Source: CAZSWR01 sp964610885
Lineage (GTDB): Bacteria > Bacteroidota > Ignavibacteria > Kapaibacteriales > UBA2268
DNA length: 32,779 nucleotides
Direction: 5' to 3'
NCBI GenBank assembly: GCA_964610885.1
Contig: CAZSWR010000035.1
Span: 1-32,779, forward strand
How positions within the stretch are numbered: position 1 is the first letter of the stretch; each line of letters opens with the position of its first letter. This document shows, in pieces, positions 29,791 through 32,779 of the stretch. The position numbers and the translations under genes were made by a program. The notes under the pieces are model-generated. The model had not been told where the DNA came from. It saw nothing but the letters and a program-made list of their open reading frames with translations, and did not search any database.

Positions 29791-30327
29791 ATGGGACTTC
29801 TAAATAGATTAAATGACCCCTTCGAGGGCGGCGGATTCATGCTTGGGACTGTCGAAGACGTTTTGAATTGGGGGCGAAGCAAATCCGATTGGTATTTGCA
29901 ATTCGGACTTGCCTGCTGCGCAATCGAGTTTATGGCCGTGAACGCCTCGCACTTCGATTTCATGCGCTTTGGCTGCATTCCTCGTTCCAGCCCGCGCCAA
30001 GCTGATTTCATCATCATCAGCGGTACGGTAACGCTTAAAATGGCCGAAAGAATCAAAGTGGTTTACGAACAAATGGCCGAACCGAAATATGTTATTTCGA
30101 TGGGATCGTGCTCGAATACGGGCGGCCCATATTGGGAACACGGCTACCACGTGCTGAAAGGTGTCGATCGCATCCTGCCGGTGGACGTCTATGTCCCCGG
30201 ATGCCCACCGCGCCCCGAAGCGCTCGAAGAGGGCATGATCAAACTCCAGAAAATGATTAACCAAGAGGCTATCTTCAACAAACGTAAGAGATTGGCCGAA
30301 GAAGAAAAAAACTTAAATAATAAATAA
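29791..30327 (+). CDS. nuoB: NADH-quinone oxidoreductase subunit B
   Basis: The complex I subunit that carries cluster N2, the last iron-sulfur centre before quinone. It has 178 residues. The four ligands are Cys42 and Cys43 (ACCAIEFM), Cys107 (GSCSNTGG) and Cys138 (VPGCPPRPE), all present. RSSPRQADFIIISGTVT and MAEPKYVISMG are typical. AAGAGGT stands 5 bases before the ATG. It lies between nuoA (9 bases) and nuoC (16 bases) in one operon. The last 25 residues are a charged tail. Confidence 0.97.
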   Translation: MGLLNRLNDPFEGGGFMLGTVEDVLNWGRSKSDWYLQFGLACCAIEFMAVNASHFDFMRFGCIPRSSPRQADFIIISGTVTLKMAERIKVVYEQMAEPKYVISMGSCSNTGGPYWEHGYHVLKGVDRILPVDVYVPGCPPRPEALEEGMIKLQKMINQEAIFNKRKRLAEEEKNLNNK

Positions 30328-30343
30328 ATTTGGCTCGGGTACT

Positions 30344-30820
30344 ATGTTGCAAAAAGATATTTACGATACGCTAAAAAAACAATTCGGCGACAAAATCATC
30401 TCCTTCTGCGAAGAAGAGAATTTTGATCCGTTTATCGAGGTCGCGCCCGACGCTTTATTCGACATCGGGTTGGAACTTCGCGACAAAGATAACCTCTCAT
30501 TCGATTTCCTGAATCTGCTGACGGGAACCGATTTGGGAACGGACCTCGGAGTCGTGCTGCACCTGTATTCCACGAAACTGAACCACAACCTCGTTATCAA
30601 AACGAAAGTGCCGAAGGACAATCCCAAACTGCCCACTCTGGAGCGCGTCTGGAGGACAGCCGACTGGCACGAACGCGAGACTTTCGATATGTTCGGCGTC
30701 GAATTCGAAGGGCACCACAACCTGATTCGCATCCTTTGCCCGTACGACTGGGAAGGCTTCCCTCTCCGCAAGGATTATGTTACTCCCGAAGAATATCATG
30801 GAATGAAAGTACCATTTTAG
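30344..30820 (+). CDS. nuoC: NADH-quinone oxidoreductase subunit C
   Basis: The 30-kDa-type hydrophilic subunit of complex I, here a stand-alone protein of 158 residues and not fused to NuoD. The family block ERVWRTADWHERETFDMFG (starting near residue 104) and GVEFEGHHNLIRILCPYDW, then GFPLRKDY, are clear. It lacks any C-terminal extension. The expected next gene, nuoD, begins only at 32336. The 1.5 kb between is filled by two restriction-modification genes on the same strand. Confidence 0.96.
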   Translation: MLQKDIYDTLKKQFGDKIISFCEEENFDPFIEVAPDALFDIGLELRDKDNLSFDFLNLLTGTDLGTDLGVVLHLYSTKLNHNLVIKTKVPKDNPKLPTLERVWRTADWHERETFDMFGVEFEGHHNLIRILCPYDWEGFPLRKDYVTPEEYHGMKVPF

Positions 30821-30821
30821 G

Positions 30822-30829
30822 TTAATATA
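30822..30829 (+). repeat. 8-base direct repeat at the left edge of the R-M insert
   Basis: TTAATATA immediately after the nuoC stop recurs at 32318-32325 just before nuoD. It is short and AT-rich, so chance is possible, but the positions are exactly those expected for insertion junctions. Confidence 0.4.
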
Positions 30830-30840
30830 AAAGATAAATT

Positions 30841-31809
30841 ATGTCTCACGAAATTAATATAATGGATCCCTTTTGCGTAAACGAGCTGTTTGTTGATGCG
30901 TCGCATCGTGCCAAACCATTTTTAAAGTGGGCAGGCGGCAAAAGCCAATTACTTAACGCATTCAAGGAACTCTATCCAACGGAGTTTTTTGACGGTCGTA
31001 TTGAATATTACTTTGAACCATTTATTGGAAGTGGGGCTGTTTTCTTTGATATTATTCGTAGTTTCCATATTAAAAAGGCTTATCTCTACGATATAAACGA
31101 GGAATTAATACTTACATATAAAGTCATACAAAAAGATGTTCATGGATTGATAAAATTCCTTGACCGTTATAGTCAGAATTATTTGAAACTTGACCGAAAA
31201 GACAGAATTGATATCTATTATGAAATAAGGAACAATTATAATTCCCAACGATTCAATATTGATTACAGTTCATATTCGGAAAACTGGATTCCAAGAGCAG
31301 CTCAAATGATTTTCTTGAATAAAACATGTTTTAATGGTTTATTCAGATTTAATTCCAAAGGTGAGTTCAATACGTCTGCCGGCGATTATATTAATCCCCA
31401 AATTCTTAATTCAGAGAATCTGCGCAATGTATCTAAAGCGTTGGAAAATACCATTATAAAATGTTGCGATTATTCAGATTTCGTTAAAGATTTGAAAAGA
31501 AAATCATTTGTATATTTCGATCCACCATATCGACCAATTAGCAAAACTGCTAACTTTACATCTTACAGTAAAGATAGTTTCGGGGATGACGAACAAATCA
31601 AGCTATCTCAACTATTTAAGGAGCTAGACGAGCAGAATTTCAAACTGATGCTTAGCAACTCCGACCCGAAAAATATCGACGCTGACGATAATTTCTTTGA
31701 TGATTTATACGAAGGTTTCAACATTACCAGGGTTCCAGCCAGGAGGATGATTAATTCAAAAGCCAGTTTACGCGGTTTTATTAATGAAATTGTAGTTACA
31801 AACTATTAA
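30841..31809 (+). CDS. Dam-type DNA adenine methyltransferase of an R-M system
   Basis: A 322-residue N6-adenine methyltransferase of the alpha-type Dam/DpnII/EcoRV family (D12 class). Motif X is KPFLKWAGGKSQL (25-37), motif I FEPFIGSGAVFF (58-69), a family block NKTCFNGLFRFNSKGEFN (160-177) and the catalytic motif IV DPPY (227-230). All are intact, so it should be active. The family methylates sites such as GATC or GATATC; the actual target is not visible. It starts 20 bases after nuoC, and the presumed endonuclease gene begins 4 bases after its stop, so the two form a coupled pair. Base composition is clearly more AT-rich than the nuo genes on either side, a sign of transfer. Confidence 0.92.
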   Translation: MSHEINIMDPFCVNELFVDASHRAKPFLKWAGGKSQLLNAFKELYPTEFFDGRIEYYFEPFIGSGAVFFDIIRSFHIKKAYLYDINEELILTYKVIQKDVHGLIKFLDRYSQNYLKLDRKDRIDIYYEIRNNYNSQRFNIDYSSYSENWIPRAAQMIFLNKTCFNGLFRFNSKGEFNTSAGDYINPQILNSENLRNVSKALENTIIKCCDYSDFVKDLKRKSFVYFDPPYRPISKTANFTSYSKDSFGDDEQIKLSQLFKELDEQNFKLMLSNSDPKNIDADDNFFDDLYEGFNITRVPARRMINSKASLRGFINEIVVTNY

Positions 31810-31813
31810 CAAT

Positions 31814-32302
31814 ATGCAACAAGGTACTAAAGGAAATATTAACGGACGTTTATTAGAATCCACTGTTAAAAACACGATCTGTCAAAAGGGTTTTGAAAAC
31901 GTTAAGTATCGTGAATGGGAGAGAAACCAATCGGAATATGGAGATGAACTCTTATTAGAGAATGTTCCTTATAATACCATTTACAATCACAAAGGAAATA
32001 CTGAATTCTTGCTAAAGTCAGTCAAATATAATTTAGAAATTAGAATTGAGTGTAAATGGCAACAAGTTAGCGGATCTGTCGATGAAAAACTTCCTTATCT
32101 CTATCTGAATACTATCGAATCTATGCCTGAAAACGATATTATAATTCTTATAGATGGGAAAGGCTGGAAACCCGGAGCTATTGAATGGCTGAGAGATGCT
32201 GTTTCACAAGGAAAGTATTTGAAAGAGGGTTCAATAAAAAAGAACATTAGAGTATTTGGTATAACAGACTTTATAACTTGGGCTAATAGATTATTTGTAT
32301 AA
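31814..32302 (+). CDS. Probable type II restriction endonuclease (PD-(D/E)XK)
   Basis: A 162-residue protein probably of the PD-(D/E)XK nuclease superfamily (similar to the PDDEXK_11 group). It shows GRLLESTV (11-18), the acidic residue Glu64 in NTEFLL, and the core Glu79-Cys-Lys81 in RIECKWQQVSGSVDEK (77-92). MPENDIIILIDGKGWKPGAI (about 106-125) follows. Glu64, Glu79 and Lys81 are the likely metal-site residues. It lies 4 bases after the methyltransferase gene, shares its AT-rich composition, and is the natural restriction partner. If the pair is a unit, it would cut the unmethylated form of the site protected by that enzyme. Family membership is by motif only. Confidence 0.75.
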   Translation: MQQGTKGNINGRLLESTVKNTICQKGFENVKYREWERNQSEYGDELLLENVPYNTIYNHKGNTEFLLKSVKYNLEIRIECKWQQVSGSVDEKLPYLYLNTIESMPENDIIILIDGKGWKPGAIEWLRDAVSQGKYLKEGSIKKNIRVFGITDFITWANRLFV

Positions 32303-32317
32303 TAGATGAATATATAA

Positions 32318-32325
32318 TTAATATA
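32318..32325 (+). repeat. 8-base direct repeat at the right edge of the R-M insert
   Basis: TTAATATA is the second copy of the repeat at 30822-30829. Ten bases downstream of it nuoD begins. Confidence 0.4.
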
Positions 32326-32335
32326 TAGGTTTATT

Positions 32336-32779
32336 GTGAGCGAAAAGAAAATTATCGACTTGGATATGAGCAGGGTTGATTCCGAAAGAATGAGAATCAA
32401 TATGGGCCCGCAACACCCCTCGACCCACGGAGTGCTCCGCTTGGAGGTGGAGGTGGACGGCGAAATCGTAACTGAAGTTGTCCCCCACATCGGCTATCTG
32501 CACCGCTGTTTCGAAAAGTGTTGCGAAAGCATGACCTATCCGCAGATCATACCCTACATCGACCGTATGGACTACATCTCGAGCATGAACAACGAGTGGC
32601 CGTACGTCATGGGTATGGAAAAACTCTTGGGCATCGAGGTCAGCGAAAAAGTCGAGTACATCCGCGTGATCTGCGCCGAGCTGAACCGCATCGCGAACCA
32701 CCAGATCGCCGTTGCGACTTTCGGGCTTGATTCCGGCGCTTTCACTCCGTTCCTGTATTTCTTCCGCGACCGCGAATAC
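32336..32779 (+). CDS. nuoD: NADH-quinone oxidoreductase subunit D (5' part, cut by window end)
   Basis: The 49-kDa-type subunit of complex I that forms the quinone site with NuoB; 148 codons are present before the window ends. The conserved start of the family is clear: NMGPQHPSTHGVLRLEVEVDG, HIGYLHRCFEK, YPQIIPYIDRMDYISSM, and ICAELNRIANH. I chose the GTG at 32336 because AGGT (32327-32330) lies 5 bases upstream; the ATG at 32366 is an alternative in the same frame. The reading frame runs open to the last base. It belongs with nuoABC but is separated from them by the R-M cassette. Confidence 0.95.
   Translation, partial: MSEKKIIDLDMSRVDSERMRINMGPQHPSTHGVLRLEVEVDGEIVTEVVPHIGYLHRCFEKCCESMTYPQIIPYIDRMDYISSMNNEWPYVMGMEKLLGIEVSEKVEYIRVICAELNRIANHQIAVATFGLDSGAFTPFLYFFRDREY

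Overview
The window looks like a chromosomal segment from a free-living member of the Bacteroidota/Chlorobiota (FCB) group, possibly the Kapabacteria/Ignavibacteria side. The group assignment rests on three things: an adjacent pair of type IX secretion genes (porU-like sortase and porV-like outer-membrane protein), several upstream regions with the Bacteroidota -7 promoter element TAnnTTTG, and lipid/redox gene content typical of that group. The finer placement is inference. Most genes are moderately GC-rich with good housekeeping coding character, separated by AT-rich spacers that carry repeats.

Layout. 1-523 holds no convincing intact gene. 524-2733 is a gap-pgk glycolytic operon closed by a terminator. 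2800-3300 is a repeat-rich spacer. 3327-4840 encodes a small secreted protein followed by a polytopic membrane iron-sulfur protein (NapH/CcoG-like). 4999-5754 is a YebC/TACO1 factor and 5904-7139 is sucC. 7442-10527 encodes two secreted proteins: a large one built from near-identical ~170-residue modules of tail-fibre type, and a small one ending in an IPTL-CTERM sorting signal. 10590-10920 holds a dispersed repeat and a small MITE-like inverted-repeat element.

10931-11548 (minus) is a DUF374 acyltransferase. 11864-12352 is a receiver-only response regulator, convergent with a secreted Cu-amine-oxidase-N-like protein (minus). Upstream of that on the minus strand is a 1127-residue Dna2-like nuclease-helicase, divergent from ispH (17102-17989). 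A 700-base repeat-containing spacer precedes an M13 metallopeptidase lipoprotein (18703-20748). porU (21022-25023) and porV (25163-26272) follow, with a good Bacteroidota promoter and a leader hairpin. 26330-26680 holds several repeats. An unrecognised exported protein (minus) and an NrnA-type DHH phosphoesterase (minus) form a probable operon.

The window ends in the NADH:quinone oxidoreductase operon nuoA-nuoB-nuoC-...-nuoD (nuoD is cut by the window end). The most striking feature is here: a two-gene, AT-rich type II restriction-modification cassette (Dam-type adenine methyltransferase plus a PD-(D/E)XK endonuclease) sits on the same strand between nuoC and nuoD. It is bounded by an 8-base direct repeat whose collapse would restore a normal 19-base nuoC-nuoD junction.

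No rRNA, tRNA, CRISPR array or transposase gene was seen.
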